A stretch of DNA of 64,000 nucleotides from Diphasiastrum complanatum (Eukaryota > Streptophyta > Lycopodiopsida > Lycopodiales > Lycopodiaceae). Location of the stretch: assembly GCA_029204225.1 (NCBI GenBank), contig CM055097.1:36253446-36317445 (forward strand), written 5' to 3'. The translations under genes and the position numbers were made by a program. The notes beneath the pieces were generated by a model, which saw only the letters and a program-made list of their open reading frames with translations, made no database searches and was not told where the DNA came from. Positions 42,531-53,253 of the stretch are shown here, piece after piece (positions within the stretch are counted from its first letter, which is position 1; the number at the start of each line of letters is the position of its first letter).

Positions 42531-43028
42531 TGGAAAAATCTATCTAATGTTGTAAGTAGGGGTCCTAAAAATGCCAAAGATGAATTGAGCTCTTTGGCTT
42601 AGTAAAGACCCATCTTAGAGTAAAATATTCAAGGTAGGTAGAAGTAGAAACTCGAGCTGCCATAGGAATTGCCATTTGTACTTTGCATGCCACATTTAAT
42701 GCATGAAAAGACTAGGTGACACAATTAGACATATTGAGGTGGCTTGAATAAGTCTAGATAGCTTGAGAGGTGGATTTATAACTCCAATTCAACTCAAAGT
42801 AGGAGGAGAGTCCATGGATCTATATATATGTGATGTACTCTCATTGAAAAAATGATGAAATTTGTGTGTAATGCAAATTTGGAGACTAAGCTCTTTGTGC
42901 GCTCTCTCTCTACTCGAGTTTTGTACTTTCATATTCTCTCTCTAGTCGAGTTGAGACATTTATTGTGCTTAGTTTCATGTTTTGTTGACAGATCTTGCTT
43001 GTAACACAATAATATTTCTTGTATGAAG
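42531..43028. other. LTR-like DNA between satellite arrays 4 and 5
   Basis: AT-rich, with CT-rich runs (gctctctctctactcgag, about 42901-42918) and a tata word near 42822. tgttgtaagtagg at 42549 and tgttttgttgaca at 42967 could be LTR edges, but no primer site or coding DNA supports it. Confidence 0.3.
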
Positions 43029-43492
43029 AGGACCACACAGACCGCAGAGGCTTGCAGAGGTTGTAGATGAACGTAGAGAACCGTATATGATCGCAGAGGT
43101 CGCAGATGGTCTCAGAACCTCTCACCGTGGTGAAAGGACCGTAGACGACCACAGACGGACCGCACTAGAGACCGTAGAGATCGTAGAGGCTCGCAGAGGT
43201 CGTAGATGACTACAGAGAATTGTATATGACCACAGAGGTTGCAAATGGCCTCAGAACCTCCCGTCGTGGTGGGAGGACCGCAAACGACCATAGACGGACC
43301 GCACTAGAGACCATAGATGACCGCAGAGTTCGCAGAGGACCACAGAGGTTGTGTTTCGGTCACAGAGGTTGCAAAGGACCACAGAGGGACCGCAGAGGAC
43401 CGGAGAGACCGAAGATGTCGTAGAGGACCGTAGATGACCGTAGAGGTCGCAAAGGATCACAGAGGGACTGCATTAGGGACCGCAGAGGTCGT
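43029..43492. repeat. GC-rich decamer satellite, array 5, inverted
   Basis: Words are the reverse complement of the other arrays (gaccgcagag, gaccgtagag, tcgcagaggt). Palindromes at 43118 and 43257. The orientation is thus opposite to arrays 1-4. Confidence 0.95.
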
Positions 43493-43502
43493 AGATGATT
43501 AA

Positions 43503-43974
43503 TTAACATCTTGAAATTCTCTTGTCCATTTTTGAAAATGGATTTTGCCAAAGTCCAAAATTGATAGATACTATGTTGACTATTCCTATAACCTCTTTTA
43601 GCTTTGCTAGATTTTGAGACTCGCTCCTATTGATAAGAGTTTCCAAGCTTGGGCCTTCTCCGACATGTCTACCTTGCATGTAGGCATACTGCTTTGCATT
43701 CTGTAGAAGAGCATTGGCCATGTCAAACACACATGCATCATACAAAGAGATAATGCTCTTATATCTCTCTCCAGTTAGCCAGCTTCCATGTTTTGATTCA
43801 AACAAGTTTGTGCGTGGTGTATTGGCTGCATCTGCTCCATTAATAAATGAAAGAGTCTCATAAACGAAAATAACGGTTTATGGGCTAAAGAGTTAGATAG
43901 TTAAAAATGCATCACTAGACTTACCGAGACCATGAATTCTCCCCAGTGTGCAATTCATATGTTCCACCAACTCA
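43503..43974 (-). pseudogene. unrecognised gene fragment with an intron
   Basis: Minus strand: an exon end reads ELVEHMNCTLGRIHGLG and is followed by gtaagt (donor, GT at 43923-43924). After 68 bp an AG at 43857-43858 opens a second exon with FINGADAANTPRTNLFESKH, GSWLTGERYKSIISLYDACV and VFDMANALLQNAKQYAYMQG, open to 43503 (frame 43503-43805). No retroelement motif. I do not recognise the family. The right end coincides with a 60-bp copia-leader block (43975-44034), the left with the satellite. Confidence 0.45.
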
Positions 43975-45072
43975 GAAAACTGCAAACTAGCTAGAAAGTA
44001 GAATCTAGACAATTCCTAGCTTGAAATCTGATCATGAATAGAACTAATTTGAGATACATACATAGTATGTCAATTTTTGCTCAACAAATTGAATTCAATC
44101 ACTCCTATTGGATTCCACCAATTACTCTACTTTTTAAGACTTGGAATGAAATTCAAAATCAAAAGTTGTGATTTTTCTTACTAAGATATTGTGCTTCAAA
44201 GAGCTAATACCACTTAGAAAGATTTGATCACCTAGGAGAAGACAAATTCTTCACTATACAAACACAAAATGAGTTTCTAGATCTTGCCCTCTACAAAGGA
44301 AGGAACTCTTAGAAAATTGGATCTCTCTCTACACATTTGTCATAGACACCTTAATGACTCTTTTCAAACTTTACAATCACTCAAACAAATTGAGTAGGGT
44401 TGAACAATGTGACTTGGATCTCAATCTCTTTTCTAGAACTCTCAATTTAAGCCAATCTATGTCAAATTCTACAAAAGATTTGCATACATGCTCTATATGC
44501 ACTAGAAACTCTCAAAGGTTTCACTTGGAGGATAGATAGAAAGATGTTTTCTAGCAAATTGATGCTTCTAAACTTGACCCTATCACTCTTGAACAAATCT
44601 AGAGTGATGGTACAATAAATTTCAACCTCTCACCTTGCATATCACTCCTTTATCTATGATTTTTAGCAAAATCTCTCTCAACTTCAACATGCACTCAAAA
44701 AATCAGAGATAATCAATTAATGCACCTAATTCAAGCTTCAAATTTAATTTCTTGGCTGATCTAATCCAATAATTTATCAAGGTATTAGATTCTCTATAGA
44801 AAATGCTTGATTTTGCACCAAAAATCACTCAAATTCGGTATGTGAGTCAAATTCTACAAATTTTTGAAATTTCTCAGTCAAAACCGGATCTGTATGGCCT
44901 CACACGTGTGAAAAGGGTTCCTACAGCCCACAACAAGATCTGGACCAAAAATTTTGAGGATAGCTATCAAATCCAACACGCTACACAAAATCTGACTAGT
45001 TTCCAAAAAACTGCTAATTTTGGCTTCGATTTGGATTAACCCTATCAATTTCAACAAAACCTCTTGTACTAG
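43975..45072 (-). other. leader of a minus-strand copia, coding part missing
   Basis: Begins with the 60-bp block shared with 25139-25198 and ends at a primer site. Frames are short. Contains cctcacacgtgtgaaaagg near 44899-44917. Confidence 0.5.
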
Positions 45073-45084
45073 GCTCTGATACCA
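45073..45084 (-). other. copia primer binding site (initiator tRNA-Met)
   Basis: gctctgatacca, exact, next to the LTR start TGTGGAAAAAG at 45085. Confidence 0.85.
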
Positions 45085-45973
45085 TGTGGAAAAAGTACAA
45101 ACAAGGCCAAGAGTGGATCCTTATCTAATCCTCAAAAGGGATTGGTTGTCAGATTACTTGATATTGATTTTCAATTGAGCAGTACAAAGGCCAATTCAGA
45201 CAATGAAGTTGTCAATGATCTATCAATCTACTTGAGATTAAGATCAATCTAGATCAATTCTAGACACAAAATCCTAAAAAGAACAATCATTAATTGAAGG
45301 TAGGTGTACTTTCTGGTTTCACACGTGTGAAACACTATCTGAGTATGGACTCCAACCTGAAAATCAAGTACACATTGATAGAACCTCAAAACAATCAAAA
45401 CAAATGTAGACAAATGGAGATAATCACTCAAAATTGCTTCCAAAGCCAAGATTGGTGTCTCACATTGATTATGGCCAAATGTGGCTATATATATACAATA
45501 AGTGAGATCTCGTGGTATTGATCATCCCTATGATCCCACATGTGTGAAGGTGCTTTGTCATATGATGATTCATCATGCAAAACTGACACTTGGAAACAAC
45601 CTTCTATTTTGAGCACTTTTGGTCCATTTTCCTTCTATATGGAGATCTACTTGGAAATCTTCTAGAAGTCAAAAGTCGCCTACTTCAACTTATTCCACAC
45701 ATGTGAGCTGTCCTCTATACATGGGATATGACACCTAACCAAAGGTGTGGCTCATGCAATCAATAGATTGATGCCATGTGTCATATGTCTAGAAAACTAG
45801 TTTTTGGCCTTTTTAGCCACTAGAACTTGAATTAAATCATATGTACAGCCTATATGATTATGGTACATGGCAAGTACACTATTTTAACACGTGGGAACAG
45901 GCTCCACACATGTGTAATCATCCTACATACATGATTTTGGGCCTCTACCAAGCTTATTTTTGTATTTTTAACA
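45085..45973 (-). mobile_element. copia 5' LTR, about 889 bp
   Basis: Starts TGTGGAAAAAGTAC beside the primer site. The outer end is placed at ...tttttaaca (45973), where gypsy protease DNA begins soon after. Contains the perfect palindrome gtttcacacgtgtgaaac at 45316-45333 and further CACATGTG forms at about 45537, 45696 and 45905. Confidence 0.65.
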
Positions 45974-46390
45974 CCTTTTATACCTGAATATGGCTCACCA
46001 AAGGGATTGTTTCGCCACTCTGTCCTGCATGCACACTAACATCTTTACCCTTGTGCTTCCATGAAATCAAATGCTTATTATAGTCCACCAGAAGGTTGTG
46101 CATTTTGTGCCAAGGCATGCCTAAGATTACATCTACTCCCTATAAAGGACCTACCATGAATTCTATAGGTTCATAGTAATCGGAGATTTGAAGCTTAAGT
46201 TTTCCAATTACAGGGTAAATGTTTGCATCACCATCAACAAAAGCACCTTTAGCCTTAAGCATAGATTCAGAGAGGAACCAACTCCTATCTCTTGTGCAAG
46301 CTTAAAAGAGATGAAATTATGAGAAGAGCCTACATCAAAGAGAATTAAATAGAGTTTGTTATGGACTTGTCCCCATGTCTTGAGGAGAAC
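45974..46390 (-). pseudogene. gypsy aspartic protease fragment
   Basis: Minus strand at about 46200-46350: LFDVGSSHNFISFKLAQEIG. This matches the RVP_2 active-site block F-D-[ST]-G-[AS]-[ST]-H-[NS]-F-[IV]-S, but the residue after the Asp is Val, so the DSG triad is lost. Frameshifts follow. RT is not reached before the copia LTR. Confidence 0.75.
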
Positions 46391-47300
46391 GTGGTTTTGA
46401 GTGTCTTCAATGCTTTGTACGACAACCTACTTCCCTTTGTCTGCACTTGAAGCTTTGGTATCTTTGAGTGGACATTTGAAGAAAAGGTGTCCCTTTTCCC
46501 CACACTTGAAGCATCTTCCTTCCTTGCAATAGGCCTGCACTTGTTCTTTGGAAAGGCGTTGAGTCTTCTCTTTTGGAGTTTGAGTGGTGGGATGTTCCTT
46601 CCTTTTGTTTCCGCTTCCATTTCGATGATTATCCTGTAACTCAATTCTGGTAGCATAATACATGACTTGTTTCAAAGTATTAGCTTGTATTAGATCTAAG
46701 CCATATTGTATACTTCTATGCAAACCCGAATAGAATTTTCTATTCTGTTCTTTCTTGGAAATAGAATGTAAAGTCTGAACTTTCAAAAGCAACTCCCAAA
46801 ATCTTTTTACATACTCAACTACCTTCTCATTTTGTTTTTGCCTAAAGATGTCCCATGCAGCTAAAGTATCTTTCTTATATTCTTTTGGCAAAAAGTGGGC
46901 TTTAATTTTCTTTTTAAAGCTATGCCAATTGGAAGCAGCTTTGTGATTAGATTTCATAGCTGCCTACCATAGAGATGCATACTTATCTAGATGTAACGTT
47001 GCAAATCAAATTTTGGAATGATTTGAGTATCTACTTTTCTCAAAGAAAATACTAAGATTTTGAATCTAGGCAAGCAAACTCTCTTCACTGCTACTATCTC
47101 CATCAAACTTAGAAAACTTAAAAAGTTTATTATCAATCTTAGCAAACCTCCTTTTCCTAGATCGAGTAGAGGAAGTTGACTTGGAGGAAACATGAGGAGA
47201 TAACGACATAGATGAAGAGGAGCTTGAAGAGCCTCGTGAGGAGCTTTCCATCTTTGATTGGAGTTTTTGGAATTCACCTGTGATACACAAACTCAAGGCA
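46391..47300 (-). pseudogene. gypsy gag with zinc knuckle
   Basis: 47066-47296 gives the Ser-rich start (SSSRGSSSSSSSMSLSPHVS) and KFSKFDGDSSSEESLLA; then, in other frames, WIQNLSIFFEKSRYSNHSKI. 46427-46957 is open: SNWHSFKKKIKAHFLPKEYK, DIFRQKQNEKVVEYVKRFWE, and CFKCGEKGHLFFKC, a standard CX2CX4HX4C knuckle near its end. At least two frame changes and two stops separate the parts. Confidence 0.88.
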
Positions 47301-47611
47301 AAAAGTACGAATAGACTGAAGATTCAAAGAAATGCCATTCTCCAAAAAGGAAGATAGAAGCTCGCATTAACAAAGTATTGTCTTTAAAATAGAAAGCAAG
47401 TTGGAGATCCAATTGTCGAGGATCCCCCAAATGGAGTCTATTAGCTCTAATATTAAAGAGATCTTGTAAGAAAAAGGAAATTTGAGTGGAAGGAAAATCT
47501 ATTTGAAAGTAAACATACAAAGTCCTGTGTATTGGCATTTGATTCAAGAATGAATACCCATGGCCCTCACATCAACTTCACAAAGAAAGAAAAAAAAAAT
47601 AATAGACCTTG
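47301..47611 (-). other. gypsy leader
   Basis: Non-coding DNA between gag and the primer site on its right. A poly-A run (caaagaaagaaaaaaaaaat) spans about 47581-47600. Confidence 0.45.
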
Positions 47612-47623
47612 GCTCTGATACTA
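47612..47623 (-). other. gypsy primer binding site (initiator tRNA-Met, one mismatch)
   Basis: gctctgatacta, complement of TAGTATCAGAGC. It precedes tgtgaacttg at 47628, a possible LTR start. Confidence 0.7.
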
Positions 47624-48160
47624 AAATTGTGAACTTGAAGTAAAGGTCTACTATTTCTAAAGTCCTGACTTTAGAAGTTGTGACTTCAAAAGAACAAGTC
47701 ATCATAACACTGTTTAAATAGAACTTGAAAACGAACTCAAAACCTTAGGAAAGAGCTTTAACATTCAATCACAAAATCATTCATTCAAGAGACTTGCTGA
47801 GGGATCTAGATGGGGGAAACCCCCCTCCCGAAGGATTTTTCTTTTCAAATTATGCAAGATCAATTGGACAAAGGCCAATTACATATACAGTGGTTTTGGG
47901 AAGATGGATTCTTAGATCTTTTACATCAACCCAAAGTTTACAAATTCTGGACCTTAAAGAATCTTATACCAAGAAAAGGGATTTCTTATGACATGCAAGG
48001 ACTTACTGATCAAGAAAAGAACATGCATAGGCATTTGACATCAGTAGGTATGGCATGCATGAATCCAATTTGACATGTAAGCTTCAATTGCAACATGCAA
48101 ACTTCAATTTCATAAATGCAAGTTCCCAAATCAGACATGTAACTCCTAAATCAAACATGC

Positions 48161-48285
48161 ATGACCAAAAAGTTATGGATGATGTGACATGCAAAGTCAT
48201 CAAGTCATGGATGGTGTGACATGCAAAGCCATCAAGTCATGGATGGTGTGACGTGCATGGCCATCAGTCTTATGGATGGTGTGAA
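48161..48285. repeat. 32-bp tandem repeat, about four units
   Basis: Units start at 48189, 48221 and 48253 (catgcaaagccatcaagtca then tggatggtgtga), with a shorter diverged unit before them. The third unit is one base longer. Confidence 0.9.
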
Positions 48286-48290
48286 AGTTT

Positions 48291-48403
<113 letters not shown>

Positions 48404-49436
48404 AAGAGGTAGGAGAAAGTGAGTGTGTGTGAAAGTGGTTCCAAAAAGTGATTCCAGTCCAAGCTTGATAGATCCTCCTCAAGCCATAGCTCGAAGCTTT
48501 CTTCCAAGCACCTACACACACACACAAGAAAGAGCAAGAGGCAAAGCAAAAATGAATGGGAGATGAATCATGAGGGAGAGGAGCGAGTTAGTCCTTTTAT
48601 AGGAAATGTGTAGTCTTTAGGAAGTGGCTGAGGTATCCAAAATAAGAGTGAGAGGTGTAAGGGAGACTCTAGGATAAGTAAAGTGAGAGGGTGAGGTGTA
48701 TAGGTATGAGAGAGTGTTTATCACTTAATTAGAGCAAAAGGGGAGGAGTAGGAGGGCGCATTTTCCTCGGTGTCCTATTGCTTTCAAGCCATGTGGAAAA
48801 GTAGGTAAGTTACATATCGATAAGGATAGAAGGTAGGTAGCCTAACATTCAATGTTAGTCACTTTTAAGTTGAATATTTCTTTGTGTACAACATTGGGAT
48901 CCACCCAAGTGTTTTTCATGTCATGGGAAAGGCTTTGTATATGTCCATCTTACCTTGCATAATTTTCATCAATTCCTAGGCTCTTTTTTCTAAAGGTTGC
49001 TCATCCCCAATCATAGTGGAGTGTGACACAAAGGGTGATCAGTCCTTTGGTTTCTTCTCCCAGTCTTTATAGACTCGAGTGAGCCTTCTTTATAGACTCG
49101 ATTGAGCCTTCTTCAGGTACCATCTTTAAGTTTTAAGAAGCTTCTTTGGATTCTTTCTTCAGGTACTCTTCTTAGTACCTGCACATACCCTTAGGAAAAG
49201 GTTAGAAGTCATATCATCAAATGGTTCATCATTAGATTCTATTTCTAGAACCTACATATCAAACTATTAGCATTGCTCTATAGTTTCATTTCTTGTCTTC
49301 AGGTAATGATACCTGCACTCATTATTCATCAGTTAGAGTAATAAGCTCTAATATTCAATATACTTTTCATACAAAAAGAATGGAAGACTGGATAGCCTTT
49401 ATTTCTTGGTCAATTTGGTCTATACAATTTTACAAA

Positions 49437-49967
49437 AATGATGATTCTCTTATGGATCAAGTACATCCACGAGTCTGATACAGTCCAGCAGGTCTTCACA
49501 CATGTGAAGAGTGTTACATCACTCAAATCTATCCATTTGATTTATCCTTGATCCTTATCCAAAGTTGACCTTCTAGAATATGGCTAAAATCCAAAGAGCT
49601 AGTCTCCTAGAACATAGGAATATTCCCTACAAAATAGGATCTAAGAAAAATGGTCAACTTTTATCTTCTAAAACTCTATACACACGTGTGAACATCCACT
49701 TGCCATGTGGGAGCATTTACTCATGCACATGCAAGGATAAGCTAACGTCTAGGTGACTAGTCAACTTGACTAAAAACTAGTCATATCATGTTCACACTTA
49801 ACTTGATTGATACAAAATCAAAGTAGATCTTTACAAATATGAAAAGTACTTTCTTTCACACGTGGGAACAGGCTCCACACATGTGAAATCAGATCATGAA
49901 CATTGTACTCATGATTGATCTTTATTTACAATAAAAAATGACAAGTGAGAAGTGACAATTTTCAACA
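49437..49967 (-). mobile_element. 3' LTR of the 49.4-55.2 kb copia (truncated)
   Basis: Corresponds to the last 531 bp of the right LTR; the first 119 bp are absent. Ends ...caattttcaaca. Contains CACACATGTG at about 49496, CACACGTGTG at 49681 and two more forms at 49857-49887. Confidence 0.92.
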
Positions 49968-49980
49968 CTCCTCCTCACTT

Positions 49981-50640
49981 CTAACTTGGCAAATCTAATG
50001 TACATCTATCTACAATTCCAAGAGCATATCTTGACTTGTAAAATGGATCTTTGGACAATAGCTTGGTTAAGATATCAGCTATGCATTCGAATGATGGTAC
50101 ATGATGTAGTTGCACCTCCTTGGATTGTACCTTCTCCCTCACAAAGTGGTGAGCTATCTCAATATGCTTTGTTCTAGCATGGAAGATAGGGTTGGAAGAA
50201 ATTTGTTGAGAAGCTTGATTGTCATAATATATGTAAGGGATAGCCTTGGCCTTTAGCACATGTAGCTCCATCAAGAGTCTTATTAGCCATAGGAGCTCTT
50301 TAGTTGTTGAAGTCAATGCCTTGTACTCAGCTTCACAAGAAGATAGTGAGATAGTATCTTGGTTTTTGGAAAGCCAAGATATTACTCCTCCACAAAGGAA
50401 TGTTGCAAATGCACTAATGGACTTTCTATCCATCTTGTCACCTGCAAAATCTGAATCTGAGTAGGCTCTCAAGTGCAAGTTAGATCCTTCATAAAGTATG
50501 CCAAAAAATCTAGTATTAGAAACATATCCAAGCACTCTCTTGGCACTTTCCCAATGATGCACTAAAGGAGCTTGCATACTTTGACTCAACTTGCTTGCAC
50601 AAAAACTTAAGTCAGGTCTAGTGATGGTTAAATAGATTAG
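49981..50640 (-). pseudogene. copia RT end and RNase H
   Basis: An open frame of 202 residues (49981-50589): HHWESAKRVLGYVSNT, AYSDSDFAGDKMDRKSISAF (Asp), CEAEYKALTSTTKELLWL (Glu), YYDNQASQQISSNPIFHART (Asp), KHIEIAHHFVREKV (His), CIADILTKLLS. It is separated from the RT frame by a one-base frameshift at about 50637-50650, where the conserved LIYLTITRPDLSF moves to the other frame. The four catalytic positions look intact. Confidence 0.93.
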
Positions 50641-52949
50641 GGACCTATAAGCTTTCTAAAGAGGGTGATGTCCTCAAAGGAGGCTTCATCACCTTCATTA
50701 GTTGCTTTCACAACATGCTCCATAGGGGTGTCAATCCCCTTACAATCTTTCATACCAAACTTTGCAAGAATTGAAGTAGCATACTTAAATTGACTTATGA
50801 AAGTACAATTCCTACTTCTAGACACTTCTATCCCAAGTATAAGCTTTAGAAAGCCTAGATCTACCATCTTCAACTCACTAGATAAATCAACTTTTACTTT
50901 GCCTATGCCTTCATCATCATTTCTTGTCATAATGATGTCATCAACATAAAGCACCAAAATGATGATCTTTCCTTCATTACATTTGAAATATAAAGAAGGT
51001 TCATAAGCACTTAGTACAAAGCCAAGGGAATAGAGAAAATCATGCAACCTAGAGTACCAAGCTCTAGGTGCTTGCTTCAAGCCATATAGGCTCTTCCTTA
51101 AGTAGCACACTTTTTGCTCCTCACCAACCTTGATGAAGCCCTCGGGTTGCATCATGTAGATTTCCTCTTCTAAGAAGCCATTTAAGAAAGCATTTGTCAC
51201 ATCCATTTGGTAGAGATTCCACTTGAACATAGTAGCAATGCAAATGATTAATCTAATAGCTACAAGCTTAGCTACAGGTGCAAATGTTTCTTTATAATCC
51301 AATCCTTTTACTTGAAGAAATCCTTTAGCAACAAGCCTAGCCTTGTACTTACTAATAGATCCATCTTGATTGTACTTTATTGCATAAATCCACTTACATG
51401 AAAGTGGCTTCTTCCCTCTTGGAAGATTTACAAGATTCCAAGTATGATTTTCTTCTAATGCATCATACTCTACTTGCATTGCATCTCTCCAAACTTTAGA
51501 TCTATATGCTTCTTCAAAAGATGATGGTTCTTCAAGCAATGTAACTAAGAAGGAGTAAGAGGTAGAAGATGTAGAGTCTTTTTTTTGCTTTCCCTTGTCC
51601 ACATAGGTGAGCCTTGAGGGCTCGGCCTTGCTTCTTGTTGATCTTCTTGGCCCCCTTTGACTAGGATCTTTGTCTCCATACTCGGGTTTGTCAAGATCCT
51701 CCTCGAATTTGTCAAGATCCTCCTTGGGTTTGTCAAGATCTTCAATGCACAATGGGTTAGATCCATTAGACAAGCTTTTAGCAAATTGTGGCTCATCAAA
51801 AAGTACATCATTGCTTACCTTTACTTTCTTGGATATAGGATCATATATCCTATAGCCCTTGTTATTTTCTCCATAGCCAACAAAAATCCCTTTGAAGGAG
51901 GTAGCATCTTCCTTCCTTCTTGTCTCCAAAGGGATGAGGACATAACACATACATCCAAAGATCTTAAAATCTTTTACATTGGGTTTCTTACCAAACAAAG
52001 CTTGATATGGTGAGATCCCATCAGTAGCACTACTAGGAAGTCTATTACACAAGTAATTAGCATAAGTTATAGCTTCTCTCCAAAATAAGATGGGAAGTGA
52101 TGCTTCAAGTCTTAAAGACTTTGCACATTCACATAGACTCCTATTTTTCCTCTTGGCCACCCCGTTTTGTTGGGGGGTGTAGGAACAAGTGTATTGCAAT
52201 TTAATGCCATTGATCTCACAAAAGTCTTTCATTTTATTGAAGGTGTACTCTCCTCCATTATAACATCTTAGTGCCTTGATGGAAGTACTAAGTTGCTTCT
52301 CAACTAGAGACTTGGACTTAATGAAAGCTTCAAATACAAGACTTTTATTTGATAGTAACTCCATCCATGTGAATCTAGGACAATCATCTATAAATGTTAC
52401 ATACATCAAGGCACCTCCATTACTTGCATGTGAAAAACTATGTACATCAGAATGTATGAGATCCAAGGGAGAGGGAGATCTTGATAAAGATCTCTTGTAA
52501 AAAGATTTGTGTGACTTTGGAAGGCCACATGCCTTACACATCTTTCCACACTTTTTGAAAGCTTTTGGTAGGCCGAGAGCTAGTTCCTTGCTTGCCATTG
52601 ACTCCATGGATTGACGATTAGGATGGCCTAATCTCTTATGCCAAAGCTCCACTTGAGATAGCTCCTCCCTAGCCAAGTTCACACTTTCATTTGCAACATT
52701 AGCATCCAACTTGAAAAGTCTACCTTGCTTAATGCCACTAGCTATGTACTTATTATTTTTCAAGATGGAACAAACTCCATTCTTGAAATGTACATCTAGT
52801 CCATTGTCTATTAATTGTCCTACACTAAGCAAGTTTCTTGAAATGGTAGGAACATACAAAACATTATCTAGATCTATCCTTTTAGATGTGCCTAAGCAAA
52901 GAGGAATAGATCCTATACCATCTATCTTGCATTCTTGATCACTATTCAC
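50637..52949 (-). CDS. copia integrase and reverse transcriptase, 770-codon frame
   Basis: Domains by residue: end of protease region 1-95; GAG-pre-integrase with WHKRLGHPN at 103-111 (His) and Cys134/Cys138; integrase core with HSDVH (Asp168). The usual RSDNGGEY reads RCYNGGEY, so the second catalytic Asp is Tyr230. The usual V-A-E-R-K-N reads VAKRKN, so the catalytic Glu is Lys267. IFVGYG at 355-360; acidic linker with a tandem EDLDKPKEDLDKFEEDLDKP near 403-422; RT with QMDVTNAFLNG (581-591), LYGLKQAPRAWYSRL (621-635) and YVDD (668-671). RT looks intact and the integrase catalytically dead. The frame begins at 52949 by overlap with the protease frame (a frameshift) and ends prematurely. Confidence 0.95.
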   Translation of the reverse strand: MNSDQECKIDGIGSIPLCLGTSKRIDLDNVLYVPTISRNLLSVGQLIDNGLDVHFKNGVCSILKNNKYIASGIKQGRLFKLDANVANESVNLAREELSQVELWHKRLGHPNRQSMESMASKELALGLPKAFKKCGKMCKACGLPKSHKSFYKRSLSRSPSPLDLIHSDVHSFSHASNGGALMYVTFIDDCPRFTWMELLSNKSLVFEAFIKSKSLVEKQLSTSIKALRCYNGGEYTFNKMKDFCEINGIKLQYTCSYTPQQNGVAKRKNRSLCECAKSLRLEASLPILFWREAITYANYLCNRLPSSATDGISPYQALFGKKPNVKDFKIFGCMCYVLIPLETRRKEDATSFKGIFVGYGENNKGYRIYDPISKKVKVSNDVLFDEPQFAKSLSNGSNPLCIEDLDKPKEDLDKFEEDLDKPEYGDKDPSQRGPRRSTRSKAEPSRLTYVDKGKQKKDSTSSTSYSFLVTLLEEPSSFEEAYRSKVWRDAMQVEYDALEENHTWNLVNLPRGKKPLSCKWIYAIKYNQDGSISKYKARLVAKGFLQVKGLDYKETFAPVAKLVAIRLIICIATMFKWNLYQMDVTNAFLNGFLEEEIYMMQPEGFIKVGEEQKVCYLRKSLYGLKQAPRAWYSRLHDFLYSLGFVLSAYEPSLYFKCNEGKIIILVLYVDDIIMTRNDDEGIGKVKVDLSSELKMVDLGFLKLILGIEVSRSRNCTFISQFKYATSILAKFGMKDCKGIDTPMEHVVKATNEGDEASFEDITLFRKLIGP

Positions 52950-53253
52950 TTCTTAGAGTCATTACAAGAGAGAAGAGTAGAAAAATAATGCTTGTTAAAA
53001 GACATGTGGGAACTAGCCCCACTATCTATCTGCCATGTGTCTTGACTTGAAGTTGGTGTAGATGCAACCATTAAGGATGTGTTGAATCCATCCTCATCTT
53101 CTTCCTCTTGAGCAATGTTCCCTTGATCTCCATTTGCTTGTTGATTCTTCTTCAAGTAACATTGTGAGGCAAAGTGTCATTTCTTCCCACAAAAGAAACA
53201 CTTGAGCTTTGCCTTGTTCTTCACTTTGCCTTTGGAAGTTGATCCTCCATTCT
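52946..53253 (-). pseudogene. copia protease and zinc knuckle
   Basis: 53155-52946: QIDSGASSHMS is the protease active site with DSG intact. Upstream (53170-53240) the minus strand reads a zinc-knuckle-like CFFCGKK and HFASQCY, a CX2C...HX4C arrangement, interrupted by a stop. The frame overlaps the next one by four bases. Confidence 0.88.

Noticed and set aside
25256-43600. tgttgacta at 25256 and 43573 as paired LTR ends of one 18-kb element
   Set aside because: The similarity is only about nine bases, and no primer site or polypurine tract accompanies the second.
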